The position numbers were made by a program, and so were the translations under genes. From Varanus komodoensis (Eukaryota; Chordata; Lepidosauria; Squamata; Varanidae): a stretch of 64,000 nucleotides of DNA. This document shows, piece by piece, positions 63,342-64,000 of the stretch. Under the pieces are notes generated by a model, which did not search any database, was not told the DNA's origin, and worked only from the letters and a program-made list of their open reading frames with translations. How positions within the stretch are numbered: the first letter of the stretch is position 1; each line of letters opens with the position of its first letter. The stretch is from contig NW_025335268.1 in assembly GCF_004798865.1 (NCBI RefSeq), positions 56,230,936 to 56,294,935 on the forward strand, written 5' to 3'.

Positions 63342-63696
63342 GTAACATGTCACTAATCACTATTTTTATGCCTGTTTCATCAGAGTGATGCATGCAGATG
63401 AAGAGAAGAGAGATAATTGGACTGATTATCTAACATTTATTTTAAATCTGTACTGGGTTTTCTACTGGCACGTGAGGGAATAACTTGCTCCCCACCTCCA
63501 TTCACCTGCTCTGCATACCTCACTGTTTCCTTTGGAGTCAAGCACTAGCAGCACTACTGCTACACCAGTTGCCGAATCTGGTCCAGCCATTAATGCAATG
63601 CCATAAAGTCTGACTTTGCTCTGGCAGAGAAGCTGTGAATGTCAGCACATATGTTGTTATGCTTATACAGCAGAGGGTAAGATGAAGCCATTAGTA

Positions 63697-63765
63697 CTGT
63701 AGTCCCATGCAGATCTACTCATAAGTAAGTCCCAGTGAGTTCAATGGGTCTTAATCCAAAGCGGT
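63697..63765 (+). repeat. Short palindromic interspersed repeat, copy near right end
   Basis: GTAGTCCCATGCAGATCTACTCATAAGTAAGTCCCAGTGAG then TTCAATGGGTCTTAATCC. Well preserved. Confidence 0.6.
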
Positions 63766-63908
63766 TATAGCATTACAGCTTAAAAAAAAAAAACTTTGAA
63801 TTTGTGCCTGTGTAAAAGAAATTGTGTCTGGCAGTTACTCACCCCAAAACTAATAAGCATTGAAGCAGCCTGTCTGACAAAATCAGCATATTGCTCAGTC
63901 ATGATGAA

Positions 63909-64000
63909 TAAAGGTAAAGGTTTCCCCATGACATTAAAGTCCAGTCATATCTGACTCTTAGGAGTAGTGCTCATCTCCGTTTCCTAGCCAAGGGAGCCAG
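63909..64000 (+). mobile_element. Squamate-type SINE, 5' part, cut by window end
   Basis: AAAGGTAAAGGTTTCCCCATGACATTAAAG, GTCCAGTCATATCTGACTCT, AGTGCTCATCTCCGTTTCCTAGCC match the start of a widespread squamate SINE (gtaaaggttccc..agtcgtgtccgactct..ggtgctcatctccatttc). The 3' end is outside the window. Confidence 0.75.

Noticed and set aside
925-63341. Assignment to LAMA3 instead of LAMA4
   Set aside because: The first impression was alpha-3, but SCYRKNGxVRCxC, NENYAGPNC-type LE sequence, the AHGRL LG4 strand and the coiled-coil matches are those of alpha-4; the alpha-3 LG4 strand (KNSFMALYLSKGRL, recalled) differs.
1-64000. A new multi-gene system, CRISPR array, tRNA cluster or second host gene
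   Set aside because: Both strands were read; every conserved coding stretch belongs to LAMA4 or to known LINE families, and no array of regular spaced repeats exists.

Overview
The window is vertebrate nuclear DNA, most likely from a squamate reptile (lizard or snake; the sequence does not say which). It holds one recognisable protein gene, the laminin alpha-4 chain gene LAMA4, on the + strand. The squamate inference rests on the repeats: BovB (RTE-clade) LINE copies, an L2-type LINE with an AAAT tail, two 5S rRNA-derived SINEs, CORE-SINE (MIR-like) copies, hAT-type MITEs, and the start of a squamate-type SINE at the right edge.

Thirty-one LAMA4 exons (numbered W1 to W31 here) lie between 925 and 63341. 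Every junction keeps codon phase, and together they give about 1519 uninterrupted codons. From the 5' side the exons encode the last laminin EGF-like (LE) repeats (W1-W3), the coiled-coil region for trimer assembly (W4-W15), LG1 (W16-W19), LG2 (W20-W23), LG3 (W24-W27), a basic linker (W27-W28), LG4 (W28-W31) and the first residues of LG5 (W31). The 5' exons (start codon, signal peptide, first LE repeats) and the 3' exons (rest of LG5, stop codon, 3' UTR) lie outside the window. The protein is a secreted basement-membrane chain that pairs with beta and gamma chains to form laminin-411/421. I assigned LAMA4 rather than LAMA3 or LAMA5 by comparing the translated exons with the human protein from memory; runs of 15-25 identical residues occur in the LE and LG parts.

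The introns carry almost all the mobile DNA. The 11 kb intron at 12818-23813 is the busiest: an RTE fragment with a purine-rich tract, a CR1 tail, then a decayed L2 (about 18.5-21.95 kb, minus strand) with two GC-rich 5' monomers, head to head with an internally deleted BovB (about 21.95-22.83 kb, plus strand). Elsewhere there are a nested hAT-in-BovB insertion with both sets of target duplications (31.67-32.27 kb), an L1-like insertion with a 16-bp duplication inside an older hAT fragment (10.97-11.38 kb), a complete-ended mariner-type MITE (55.70-56.39 kb), and two retroelement insertions that end only about 40 bases before exons W24 and W28.

I found no second host gene, RNA gene, CRISPR array or new multi-gene system. 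The points most worth a second look are: loss of the human alpha-4 RGD site, a weak donor at W13 with a stronger decoy 88 bases downstream, acceptors rebuilt next to LINE insertions, and a short palindromic repeat present in about eleven copies.
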